Assembly (NCBI RefSeq): GCF_030813515.1
Contig: NZ_JAUSUK010000001.1
Coordinates: forward strand, 930,001 to 994,000
Length of the DNA stretch: 64,000 bases
Direction of reading: 5' to 3'
Source of the DNA: Rhodopseudomonas julia
Lineage (GTDB): Bacteria > Pseudomonadota > Alphaproteobacteria > Rhizobiales > Afifellaceae
The position numbers and the translations under genes were made by a program. This document shows, piece after piece, positions 37,005 to 45,156 of the stretch (the stretch's first letter is position 1; every line of letters starts with the position of its first letter). Below the pieces are notes generated by a model. It searched no databases. It was not told where the DNA came from and was given only the letters and a program-made list of their open reading frames with translations.

Positions 37005-38647
37005 GCTTTTGGCTCCGCTGCGCTCGCGCGGCCCATTTCGCCCTCCGCTTGAGCTTCCTCAGCGCTCTCCCCTTCACCCTCCTCCGGCGTCACGCCGGCC
37101 ATCATCAGGCCGAGCTCGCCTTCCGAGGCCTGGGGCCCACGCTCCCCGACGATCTTGCCGGCGAACATGACGAGGATGCGGTCCGACAGGGCGCGGATCT
37201 CGTCGAGCTCCACGGAGACGAGGAGGATCGCCTTGCCCGCGTCGCGCATCGCCACGAGCTGGTGGTGGATGAACTCGATCGCGCCGATATCGACGCCCCT
37301 TGTGGGCTGGCCGACGAGAAGCACGTCCGGGTCGCGCTCCATCTCGCGGGCGAGCACGATCTTCTGCTGGTTGCCGCCGGAAAAATTCGCCGTCTTCAGG
37401 CGCGGGTCGGGCGGGCGGATGTCGTATTGCTGCATTTTTTCGCGCGCTTCCGCCTCGATCGCGCCGCGGTCGAGAAAGACGCCGCGCCCATAGGTCTTGT
37501 CGCGGTGATAGCCCAAGATGGCGTTCTCGTTTTCCTCAAAGCCCATGACGAGGCCCATGCGGTGGCGATCCTCCGGCACATGCGCGAGTTTCGAACGCCG
37601 CCGCATCGCCGGATCGGCGCGACGGGCGAGATCCTCGCCGTCGGCCAGACGGATTTCCCCCGAGGTCGCGGGACGGATGCCTGACAGCGCCTCCAGAAGC
37701 TCCGACTGGCCGTTGCCCGAGACGCCGGCAATGCCGACGATTTCGCCGGCGCGCACCTCGAACGACACGTCCGACACCCGCGCCACGCCGTTTGCGTCGA
37801 CGACGGAAAGGTTTTTCACCGTCAACAGCGGCGTCCCCGGCGCCGCCTCGCCCTTTTCCACGCGCAAGAGCACATGCCGGCCGACCATCAGCTCGGCGAG
37901 CTGCTCCGGCGTCGTCTCGGCGGTTTCGAGCGTCGCCACGATCTCGCCGCGGCGCATGATCGAGACATTGTCGGTGATCGCCATGATCTCGCGGAGCTTG
38001 TGGGTGATCAAAATCACCGTCTTTCCCTGGCTCTTCAACTGGCGAAGAATGCGAAAGAGGTGATCGGCCTCCGACGGCGTCAAAACGCCCGTCGGCTCGT
38101 CGAGAATGAGCGTGTCGGCCCCGCGAAACAGCGCCTTCAGGATCTCCACGCGCTGCTGCAGCCCGACCGGCAGATCGCCGACGACGGCATCGGGATCGAC
38201 CTGCAGCTCGTATTCGCGTTCGAGCCGTTTCAATTCCGCGCGCGCCCGGCTCACGCCCGCCTTCAGAAGCGTGCCGCCCTCCGCCCCGAGGATGACGTTT
38301 TCCAGAACCGTGAAATTGTCGACCAGCATGAAATGCTGATGCACCATGCCGATGCCGGCCTTGATGGCATCGTCCGGCGCGGTGATTTTTCGCTTCTCAC
38401 CGCGCACGAAAATGTCGCCGGAATCGGCCTCGTAAAACCCGTAAAGGATCGACATCAGCGTCGATTTGCCGGCCCCGTTTTCACCGACGATGCCGTGGAT
38501 CGTGCCTTCCTCGACGACGAGGTCGATGTTGCGGTTGGCCTGGACCGCACCAAAACTCTTGCTGATGCCGGACAGGGCGATCGCCGCGGGCGCCTGCATG
38601 TCGAGCTCGCCCGGCATCCGGCCCGGCACCTCATCACCGGATATCAT
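37001..38647 (-). CDS. Nucleoside ABC transporter double ATPase (NupO-like)
   Basis: A 548-residue protein with two ATPase domains. The first has Walker A GENGAGKST, signature LPVGLQQRVEILKAL and Walker B TLILDEPTGVLTPSE. The second has a loosened Walker A (GVSGNGQSELLEALSG) but a good signature, NFSGGNQQKIVLARE, and Walker B-like VLLVGQPTRGVDIGA. This arrangement is usual for simple-sugar and BMP-type nucleoside importers. A start at MQAPAAIAL (38599) is an alternative that omits 16 residues. The tail (about 25 residues) is rich in E, A and G. Confidence 0.92.
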   Translation of the reverse strand: MISGDEVPGRMPGELDMQAPAAIALSGISKSFGAVQANRNIDLVVEEGTIHGIVGENGAGKSTLMSILYGFYEADSGDIFVRGEKRKITAPDDAIKAGIGMVHQHFMLVDNFTVLENVILGAEGGTLLKAGVSRARAELKRLEREYELQVDPDAVVGDLPVGLQQRVEILKALFRGADTLILDEPTGVLTPSEADHLFRILRQLKSQGKTVILITHKLREIMAITDNVSIMRRGEIVATLETAETTPEQLAELMVGRHVLLRVEKGEAAPGTPLLTVKNLSVVDANGVARVSDVSFEVRAGEIVGIAGVSGNGQSELLEALSGIRPATSGEIRLADGEDLARRADPAMRRRSKLAHVPEDRHRMGLVMGFEENENAILGYHRDKTYGRGVFLDRGAIEAEAREKMQQYDIRPPDPRLKTANFSGGNQQKIVLAREMERDPDVLLVGQPTRGVDIGAIEFIHHQLVAMRDAGKAILLVSVELDEIRALSDRILVMFAGKIVGERGPQASEGELGLMMAGVTPEEGEGESAEEAQAEGEMGRASAAEPKA

Positions 38648-39189
38648 CGGCCCCCGCCCCCAGATGCTTGACGGAGCGCCTCACGGGCCGCCGGCTTTCT
38701 GCCGTCGAGACCTCCGCCAGGGCAAGCCTTGGCTGCGTGGTTCCTGGCCGCCAGACTCGCCGCCGCGCGAACTCTCTTTGCCCGAACCTTGCCGGCCCGA
38801 ACCCTGCTCATCCGAACCGATGCGGCGTCACACCCGCCTTTCGGCCGGGCGGCCTTTGCTTGCGGATCGTCTTTATCGGGTCGGTCCGTTCTGAAATTCA
38901 TGCAAGGCAAAACGCGTGGCAGGCCGGAACATGGCCGGATGGGACGGCTTTCCGCCATCCTGGCACGCCCGGCCGCCGCTTGCACGCCGAAATCACCCGT
39001 CACGAGCGCCTGAAACCCGGCTTTTTCCCCTGCCGCAGCGTCAGGTTTTTCAGATGCCCTTACGTCAGGTTTTCGAGTACGGGCACCAGCGATCGGGTGT
39101 TCTTCTCCCCGCCCCTGTTCCTTGGGGGCGAGGAAAGGTGCTCGTGGTATCGGCGGGAGATCCGCGACCGAGCGAGATCGACGAAACCC
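38648..39189. other. Intergenic stretch with short repeats, no gene recognised
   Basis: A gap of 542 bp between the ABC ATPase gene and the CAP-lipoprotein gene, both on the minus strand. Besides the 15-bp CGAAC array listed separately, it has a direct repeat CGTCAGGTTTT at 39039 and 39063. Open frames here lack any known motif. It must hold the promoter of the nucleoside operon. Confidence 0.55.
38768..38817. repeat. 15-bp periodic CGAAC array, four copies
   Basis: CGAAC recurs at 38768, 38783, 38798 and 38813, exactly 15 bp apart, with partly conserved bases between (cccgaaccttgccgg, cccgaaccctgctca). It lies about 120-170 bp upstream of the ABC ATPase start, in the putative promoter region of the nucleoside operon. 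Function unknown. Confidence 0.65.
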
Positions 39190-39678
39190 CTACCGCATCG
39201 CCTGCCGAGGCTCGCGCTCGGTTCCCAAAATCAGCGCATAGAACCCGCCGGAGCGCGCGGTGGGGGCGACTGCGCCGCCGAAGCCGATCTCCGTCACATA
39301 GGCGTTGCGCAAATTCTTCTCGTGCCCCGGCGAGGCGAGCCAGCCCTGGAACGCCGCTGCCTCGCTCTTGTAGCCGCCGCCGAGGTTTTCCGCGATCGCG
39401 CCCCAATCATAGCCGACCGCCGCCACCCGCTTCGGCAATCTCCCGGCGACGGTATGGCTGATGTCGTTTTCCCGCGCCATCGCCAGCGCCTGGCGTTCGG
39501 CCACCACGTTCAAGCGCGGCGACACGGTGACCGGCCCGAGCCCGTGCCTCGCCCGATACTCCGTCACCATCGCCCGCATCGCCGCCACATCGACCGGCAC
39601 GTTGCGCGCCTCGAATTTTTCCGACGGCCCGGCACAGGCGGCGAGGAGAAGCGAGATGACGAGAATGAAGCTGCGCAT
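39190..39678 (-). CDS. CAP-domain lipoprotein
   Basis: A 162-residue secreted lipoprotein: a short basic N-terminus and hydrophobic stretch end in the lipobox LAAC (MRSFILVISLLLAAC). The remainder is a CAP/SCP-like domain with SHTVAGRLPKRV, WGAIAENLGGGY and FQGWLASPGHEKNLRN. Many bacterial CAP proteins bind cell-wall or lipid ligands; its role is unknown. A GTG at 39690 is an alternative start. The gene sits between the BMP-family binding protein and the rest of the nucleoside importer without obvious relation. Confidence 0.9.
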   Translation of the reverse strand: MRSFILVISLLLAACAGPSEKFEARNVPVDVAAMRAMVTEYRARHGLGPVTVSPRLNVVAERQALAMARENDISHTVAGRLPKRVAAVGYDWGAIAENLGGGYKSEAAAFQGWLASPGHEKNLRNAYVTEIGFGGAVAPTARSGGFYALILGTEREPRQAMR

Positions 39679-39789
39679 TGGATGGGTCACGGTTTTCGGT
39701 CCAACGGTTGCTGAAAGGCCGGACCATCATCCTCCCAACTTGGAAACGAGAATGGCCAGCGGGAATTTTAAACCAAGAGAGAATCGAAA

Positions 39790-39813
39790 CGCCCCAGCTT
39801 TTAAGCCGGGGCG
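39790..39813 (-). terminator. Intrinsic terminator after the nucleoside-binding protein gene
   Basis: A GC-rich stem CGCCCC/GGGGCG continued by GCTT/AAGC with one mismatch lies about 35 bp after the stop codon. On the minus strand it is followed by GTTTCGATT. It separates the binding protein gene from the CAP-lipoprotein gene. Confidence 0.7.
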
Positions 39814-39846
39814 CCTTGTTTCAAAGCGGAAGCGCGGATCGACGCC

Positions 39847-40869
39847 TCACTTCATCGCGGGACACGAATTGTCCGACATGTAATCGTGCACCTTGATCTC
39901 GCCCGAGGTGATCTTCGCAGACGCGTCTTCGACCTTGGTCTTCATCTCGTCGGTGATGAGGTCCTTGTTGGAGTCATCCAGCGCCCAGGCGACGCCGTCT
40001 TCGGCGAGGCCGAGATTCTGCACGCCGCCCCATTCTTCCATCGAAACGCCGTTCTGAACGTCCTCGAAGGCCTGATAAACGGCGTTGTCGACGCGCTTCA
40101 CCATCGAGGTCAGAACCGAGCCCGGATGCAGCATGTTCTGGTTGGAATCGACGCCGATGCCGAGCTTGCCGGCGTCAGCCGCCGCCTGCAGCACGCCGAT
40201 GCCGGTGCCGCCGGCGGCGTGGTAGACGACGTCGGCGCCGCGGTCGAACTGGCTCTTGGCAAGCTCGCCGCCTTTCACCGGATCGTTCCAGGCTGCCCCC
40301 GTCGTGCCGGTCATGTTGGCGTAGATCTCGATATCGGGATTCACCGCCTTGGCGCCTTCGACATAGCCGCATTCGAACTTGCGGATGAGCGGAATGTCCA
40401 TGCCGCCGATGAAGCCGATCTTGCCGGTTTTCGAGGCCATCGCGGCCAGCATGCCGACGAGATAGGAGCCCTCATGCTCCTTGAAGACGATGGAGCGCAC
40501 ATTGGGCTCCTCGACGACCGCATCGATGATGGCGAACTTCGTCTCGGGATATTCCTCCGCCACCTTCTCGATCGCCTGGGCCTGCGAGAACCCGATGCCG
40601 ATGACCGGGTCGAAGCCGCGCTGGGCGAAACGGCGGAGCGCCTGCTCGCGCTGCGAATCGTTCTGCAATTCGAAGTCGCGGTAATCAGTCCCGGTCTCTT
40701 CCTTGAAGCGTTCCGCGCCGATATGCGCCGCCTCGTTGAAGCTCTTGTCGAATTTGCCGCCGAGATCATAGACGATCGCCGGCTTCACCTCCTGCGCCAG
40801 CGCCTGGCCGGCCGACATCGCCATGGCGCATGCTGCAAAAGCGCCGGTCGCGAACCGCATGAGACCCAT
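39847..40869 (-). CDS. BMP-family nucleoside-binding protein (ABC transporter)
   Basis: A 340-residue periplasmic protein of the BMP/Med/NupN family. The signal peptide MGLMRFATGAFAACAMAMSA ends near ALAQE. The mature protein starts KPAIVYDLGGKFDKSFNEAA, the typical BMP motif, and contains VYHAAGGTGIGVLQAA and GVDSNQNMLHPGSVLTSM. No lipobox is present, unlike Gram-positive members. It should deliver nucleosides to the permeases and ATPase encoded at 34.9-38.6 kb. A GGGAG ribosome site supports the start at 40869. It has its own terminator, so it is expressed apart from the other components. Confidence 0.94.
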   Translation of the reverse strand: MGLMRFATGAFAACAMAMSAGQALAQEVKPAIVYDLGGKFDKSFNEAAHIGAERFKEETGTDYRDFELQNDSQREQALRRFAQRGFDPVIGIGFSQAQAIEKVAEEYPETKFAIIDAVVEEPNVRSIVFKEHEGSYLVGMLAAMASKTGKIGFIGGMDIPLIRKFECGYVEGAKAVNPDIEIYANMTGTTGAAWNDPVKGGELAKSQFDRGADVVYHAAGGTGIGVLQAAADAGKLGIGVDSNQNMLHPGSVLTSMVKRVDNAVYQAFEDVQNGVSMEEWGGVQNLGLAEDGVAWALDDSNKDLITDEMKTKVEDASAKITSGEIKVHDYMSDNSCPAMK

Positions 40870-40922
40870 TCCGTTCTCCCTTGAAGTCTTCGCTGGCGGC
40901 TGCGCCGCCCAGGTTGCCATGG

Positions 40923-40967
40923 GCCTCAGATTGACATGGGCCGCCTTAGATTGACATGGGCCCATGT
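40923..40967. promoter_or_regulatory. 20-bp tandem duplication and ACATGGGCCCATGT palindrome between two divergent genes
   Basis: gcctcagattgacatggg (40923-40940) is repeated with one change at 40943-40960, a period of 20 bp. The second copy runs into a perfect 14-bp palindrome, 40954-40967. CATGGGCC occurs three times from 40917 on, and TTGACA, a -35-like hexamer, occurs in both copies. It lies between the divergent binding-protein gene and glk, so it may hold operators for one or both. Confidence 0.6.
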
Positions 40968-41005
40968 GCGTTGCACCTCCTTTATCAGGTTCATCCAGGT
41001 TCGAT

Positions 41006-42031
41006 ATGGCGTCTTCCCACAAGATCGAAACACTCGCCTTTCCCGTCCTTCTCGGAGACATCGGCGGCACCAATGCCCGCTTTGCGCTTCTCCCCGGCAG
41101 GGACGAGGAGGTGCTCCACTTTGCCCCGGTGAGAACGGGCGATTTTCCGAGCATCGAGAGCGCCGTCGGTGCAGCGGTCTTCGACAAGACCGACATCCGG
41201 CCACGCTCGGCACTCTTTGCGCTCGCCGGACCGATCGACGGCGACGAGGTCGATCTCACCAATGCCGAATGGGTCATTCGCCCGCGTGACGTGATGGCCG
41301 CAACCGGCATTTCGGATATCGCGCTTCTCAACGATTTCGAGGCGCAGGCGCTGGCGATCTCCGCCCTCGACGATCCCTGCATGACGACGGAGGCGATCGG
41401 GCCGGAGCTTGCAACCGAAGCGAATTGCCGCGTCGTTCTCGGTCCCGGCACAGGACTCGGCGTCGCCGGCCTCGTCTATGCCTCCGGCCTGTGGACGCCG
41501 GTGCCGGGCGAAGGCGGGCATGTGGCGCTCGGGCCGGATGCCGACGACGAATTCCCGATCTGGCCGCATATCGAAAAGGAGGGGGGGCGCATCTCCGCCG
41601 AGGCGCTGCTCGCCGGACGCGGCATTCCGCGGCTCTACCGGGCGGTGGCCGCCGCCCGCGGGCTTGCCGCAGAGCTTTCGACCCCGGCGGAGGTGACGAA
41701 TGCGGCGCTTGGCGGTCAGGATCCGCTCGCGCTCGCCACCATGACGCTCTATTGCCGCCTCCTCGGGCGCGTCGCGGGCGATCTCGCCCTCGTCTTCATG
41801 GCGACGGGCGGCGTCTTCATCGCCGGCGGCATCGCCCCGCGCATCGCGCTTCTTCTCAAGGAGGGCGAATTCCGCCGCGCCTTCGAGGCGAAATATCCGC
41901 ATGAAAACCTGATGCGGCAGATCGCGACCCGCCTCATCACCGCCAGCCAGCCGGCACTCACCGGCCTTGCCGCGTTTGCACGCGCGCCTGAAAACTTCTC
42001 CGTGCCGCTTGACCGCCGCCGCTGGCGTTAA
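41006..42031 (+). CDS. glk: Glucokinase
   Basis: A 341-residue ROK-unrelated Glk (Pfam Glucokinase). ATP and sugar motifs are visible: LLGDIGGTNARFALL near residue 15, ALAGPIDGDEVDLTNAEWVI, LLNDFEAQALA with the catalytic Asp, VLGPGTGLGVAGL, VPGEGGHVALGP and GGVFIAGGIAPR. It phosphorylates glucose to glucose 6-phosphate in the cytoplasm. The ATG at 41006 starts just before the conserved N-terminus; an ATG at 40964 would overlap the palindrome. Neither has a strong ribosome site. Confidence 0.96.
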   Translation: MASSHKIETLAFPVLLGDIGGTNARFALLPGRDEEVLHFAPVRTGDFPSIESAVGAAVFDKTDIRPRSALFALAGPIDGDEVDLTNAEWVIRPRDVMAATGISDIALLNDFEAQALAISALDDPCMTTEAIGPELATEANCRVVLGPGTGLGVAGLVYASGLWTPVPGEGGHVALGPDADDEFPIWPHIEKEGGRISAEALLAGRGIPRLYRAVAAARGLAAELSTPAEVTNAALGGQDPLALATMTLYCRLLGRVAGDLALVFMATGGVFIAGGIAPRIALLLKEGEFRRAFEAKYPHENLMRQIATRLITASQPALTGLAAFARAPENFSVPLDRRRWR

Positions 42032-42037
42032 GCCGGC

Positions 42038-44497
42038 TCAGCTCTTGCGCCGTTTCGCCCCGGTCGAAGGCGCGGCTGTCGCCGGGTCTTCCGGCCAGTC
42101 GTGTTTCAGATAGCGGCCGCGCATCTCCGCGCGCACGTCGCGCCACGAGCCACGCCAGAAGCCGGGGAGATCCTGGGTCACCTGCATCGGCCGCCCGGCC
42201 GGGGATAGAAGCTCGAAGGTGAGCGGCACGCGCCCGTCCAGAATCCTCGGATGTACATCGAGCGAAAAAAGATTCTGCGGTGTGATCGCGACCGTCGGCG
42301 TCTCTGCCGAATAATCGATCGCGACCTCGCGGCCGGATGGCGCGACGAACGTCGCCGGCGCCTTGCGATCGAGCTCCTTGAGCAGAGACCACGGAATCAG
42401 CGGTTGAGTCGCCTCTTTCACCGAGTCTCGGCTGATTCCGCCGAGCGAGAGACTTGTCCCCGCCAAAGGTAAGAGCCATTCCTCGGCGCGTTCGGCCAGC
42501 GCGTCGTCGGAGAGGTCCGGCCAGGCGTCCCCCTCATGGCGGCGCAAAAAGCGAATGCGATCAAACATTTGCCGGGTTTCGTCGGGCCAGGGCAGCGCCT
42601 CCAGCCCGCGCTTCAGCGCCGCCTCGGCGAGAAGCGCCGCGGCTTTCTCCGGATCGAATGATTTCAAAGGCTTAGCGGACATTACGAGTGCGCCGAGCCG
42701 GCGCACGCGCCGCGCATTGATGCGATCGGCCGCCGAATCATAAGAAAACTCATCGTCTTCTGAAATCTCGAAAGCCGCCTCGATCTCGCCCCGGGTCAGC
42801 GGTGCAGCGAGAAGAATGCGCGCATCGGCGCCGCCGCCCTGGACTTCGGCGATCGCCAAAAACTCTTCTGCGGCAAGGGGATCGTCCTCGTCGAGATAGG
42901 CCCCGCGGCCGTTCGCCATCAAAAAACGGCCGCCCGGTCCGCGCGATTTCGCGACCCTTTCCGGCCAGGCGGCGGCAAGATGAAGCCCTGCCGAGGTCGC
43001 GCCCTCTCGCGGCTTTCGCCCGACCGTCTCCTCCGCCAGTCTCGCCCAGCGCTTCGCCGCCTCGCGCGCCTTCGCCGTCCGCCCGCCGCGTGCACCGCGA
43101 ACGACGGAAAGGCGGTGGTGGAGGTCGCTGGAACGCCCGCCAAGCCCTTGTTCTGAAACGAGAGCCGCGATTTCGGCAGCCTCGCGCGCCTCGCCGTTTT
43201 CGGCCGCAGCTAGGATCATATGGGCCAGCCGCGGGGCGAGCGGGAAAGCCGCAAGCGCCTTACCATGTTCGGAAATGAGGCCCGAACGATCGATCGCGCC
43301 GAGGCGGCCCAGAAGCTCCATTGCCTCCGAGAAGGCAGCCTTTGGCGGCGGATCGAGCCAGGCGAGCGCATCAGGCTCGCGCACCCCCCAGGAGAGAAGC
43401 GACAGCGCGAAGGCGGAGAGCTCCGCTTCCAGGATTTCCGGGCGGTCGAAGGGCATGAGCCCGGCATTCTGCGGCTCGTCCCAGAGCCGCAAGCAAAGGC
43501 CCGGCTCCGTGCGCCCCGCCCGGCCACGCCGCTGATCGGCGGCCGCGCGCGACACCCGCACCGTCTCGAGCCGCGTCAGGCCGGAGCCCGGGTCATAGCG
43601 CGGGCGCCGCGACAGGCCGCTGTCGACGACAATGCGCACACCCTCGATCGTCAGCGACGTCTCGGCGATCGCGCTCGCCAGCACGACCTTGCGCCGTCCG
43701 GCAGGTGCGGAACGCACCGCTCTGTCCTGGTCTTTCAGGTCGAGTGCGCCGTAAAGCGTTGCAATCTCAACATTTTTCCCAACTTTGCCGGAAAGCCGGT
43801 CGGCAAGACGCAGGATCTCCCCCTGGCCGGGCAGAAAAGCGAGGACGCTCCCCTCCTCCTCGCGCAGAGCCTGCAGGATTGCGGCTTCCACGCCGTCTTC
43901 GGTTCGTCTGGTGGGAGCCTGGCCGAGGTAGCGGGTCTCAACGGGAAAGAGGCGACCGGCGCTCTCGACCACCGGCGCATCACCGAAGAGCGCGGAAAAG
44001 CGTGCTCCGTCGACCGTCGCCGACATGGCGCAAAGCTTCACATCCGGGCGCAGCGCAGAGCGGGCATCGAGCGCCAGCGCCACGCCGAGATCGGCATCGA
44101 TCGAACGCTCATGCACCTCGTCAAAGAGGATCGCACCGATGCCGTCGAGCCCCGGATCGTCGAGGATCATGCGAACGAAGACGCCGCCGGTCACGAGCTC
44201 GATGCGCGTCGCACGGGAGATGCGGCTTTCCATGCGCACACGGTAGCCGACGGTCTGGCCCACCTCTTCGCCGAGCATTTTCGCCATGCGGGAGGCGGCC
44301 GCCCGTGCAGCAAGCCGGCGCGGTTCGACGACGATGATCCGTTCGTCATCCGCCAGACCCTCCTCAAGAACCGCAAGCGGCACACGCGTCGTCTTGCCGG
44401 CGCCGGTCGGCGCGATGAGGACGGCGGCGCCCGGCGCGCGCAGCGCCGCAAAAAGCGCGGAAAGCGCCTCCTCGACCGGCAGGCAAGATGGGTTCAT
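42038..44497 (-). CDS. hrpB: ATP-dependent helicase HrpB
   Basis: An 819-residue DEAH/RHA-type helicase. Motif I APTGAGKTTRVPL, motif II DEVHERS (DEVH), motif III SATVD, and motif VI QRRGRAGRTEPGLCLRLW are intact. The C-terminal HrpB region (PRILDGRVPLTFELLSPAGRPMQVTQDLPGFW) marks it as HrpB rather than HrpA. The cellular role of HrpB is poorly known; RNA remodelling is assumed. Its ATG overlaps the stop of the ABC ATPase gene upstream by 4 bp, so it is the last gene of that operon. Confidence 0.96.
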   Translation of the reverse strand: MNPSCLPVEEALSALFAALRAPGAAVLIAPTGAGKTTRVPLAVLEEGLADDERIIVVEPRRLAARAAASRMAKMLGEEVGQTVGYRVRMESRISRATRIELVTGGVFVRMILDDPGLDGIGAILFDEVHERSIDADLGVALALDARSALRPDVKLCAMSATVDGARFSALFGDAPVVESAGRLFPVETRYLGQAPTRRTEDGVEAAILQALREEEGSVLAFLPGQGEILRLADRLSGKVGKNVEIATLYGALDLKDQDRAVRSAPAGRRKVVLASAIAETSLTIEGVRIVVDSGLSRRPRYDPGSGLTRLETVRVSRAAADQRRGRAGRTEPGLCLRLWDEPQNAGLMPFDRPEILEAELSAFALSLLSWGVREPDALAWLDPPPKAAFSEAMELLGRLGAIDRSGLISEHGKALAAFPLAPRLAHMILAAAENGEAREAAEIAALVSEQGLGGRSSDLHHRLSVVRGARGGRTAKAREAAKRWARLAEETVGRKPREGATSAGLHLAAAWPERVAKSRGPGGRFLMANGRGAYLDEDDPLAAEEFLAIAEVQGGGADARILLAAPLTRGEIEAAFEISEDDEFSYDSAADRINARRVRRLGALVMSAKPLKSFDPEKAAALLAEAALKRGLEALPWPDETRQMFDRIRFLRRHEGDAWPDLSDDALAERAEEWLLPLAGTSLSLGGISRDSVKEATQPLIPWSLLKELDRKAPATFVAPSGREVAIDYSAETPTVAITPQNLFSLDVHPRILDGRVPLTFELLSPAGRPMQVTQDLPGFWRGSWRDVRAEMRGRYLKHDWPEDPATAAPSTGAKRRKS

Positions 44498-45156
44498 TCC
44501 CCGCCGGTCCCGCCGAGTTCGATCACGGGACCGCCGGCGGCCGCGGCATCCTGCGGATCGTGCGTCACCAGAAGAACCGGGAGATTGCGCTTGCCGGCCT
44601 CGTCGAAAACAAGCCGGCGCATCTGATCGCGCAACGCCACGTCGAGCTTCGAAAAAGGCTCGTCGAGAAGCAATGCACGCGGGCGCGACAGGAGCGTGCG
44701 CAAAAGCGCGATCCGAGCCTTCTGTCCGCCCGATAGGGTCGCCGGATCGCGGCCTTCCATGCCACCAAGGCCGACTTCGGCTAGAGCCGCCGACACCGTT
44801 TCCTGGCGCACACCACGCGAGGCGCCGGGCCGCAAGCCGAAGAGGAGATTGCCGGCGACGGAGAGATGCGGAAAGAGCAGAGGGTCCTGGAAGAGAAGGC
44901 CCATCTGACGAGATTCGGCGGGCCGATCGGTCACGTCTACGCCCGCGAGCAGCACGCGCCCTTCGGCCGCAAAGATCGGGTCGAGAAAGCCGGCAGCAAA
45001 GGCGAGAAGCGTCGATTTCCCGGAACCCGACGGACCCATGACGGTCAGGACCTCGCCCGGGCGGATCGTCTTATCGACGGACAGGAGCAGCCGGCCTGCG
45101 AGGCTGATCCTCACCTGCGAAAGGCTCAGGCCCTCGGGTGCGTCATCGGCGGTCAT
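44494..45156 (-). CDS. ABC transporter ATPase (YnjD-like)
   Basis: A 220-residue ATPase with Walker A GPSGSGKST, Q-loop LFQDPLLFPHLSV, signature LSGGQKARIALLRTLL, Walker B ALLLDEPFSKLD and switch His in VTHDPQDA. Length and motif pattern match E. coli YnjD. It powers the importer made by the next two genes. It overlaps both neighbours by 4 bp. Confidence 0.93.
   Translation of the reverse strand: MTADDAPEGLSLSQVRISLAGRLLLSVDKTIRPGEVLTVMGPSGSGKSTLLAFAAGFLDPIFAAEGRVLLAGVDVTDRPAESRQMGLLFQDPLLFPHLSVAGNLLFGLRPGASRGVRQETVSAALAEVGLGGMEGRDPATLSGGQKARIALLRTLLSRPRALLLDEPFSKLDVALRDQMRRLVFDEAGKRNLPVLLVTHDPQDAAAAGGPVIELGGTGGE

Noticed and set aside
35805-37052. Long plus-strand open frame opposite the nucleoside permease genes
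   Set aside because: Its composition (R, H, E, D) is typical of the antisense of high-GC membrane protein genes; the minus-strand frames have full family motifs.
38768-38817. GAAC repeats as LexA sites
   Set aside because: The spacing between GAAC cores is 11 bp, not the 7 bp required for the alphaproteobacterial LexA box.
38644-39003. Minus-strand 119-codon frame between the ATPase and CAP-lipoprotein genes
   Set aside because: Arg/Ala-rich random composition, no known motif, and it includes the 15-bp repeat array.
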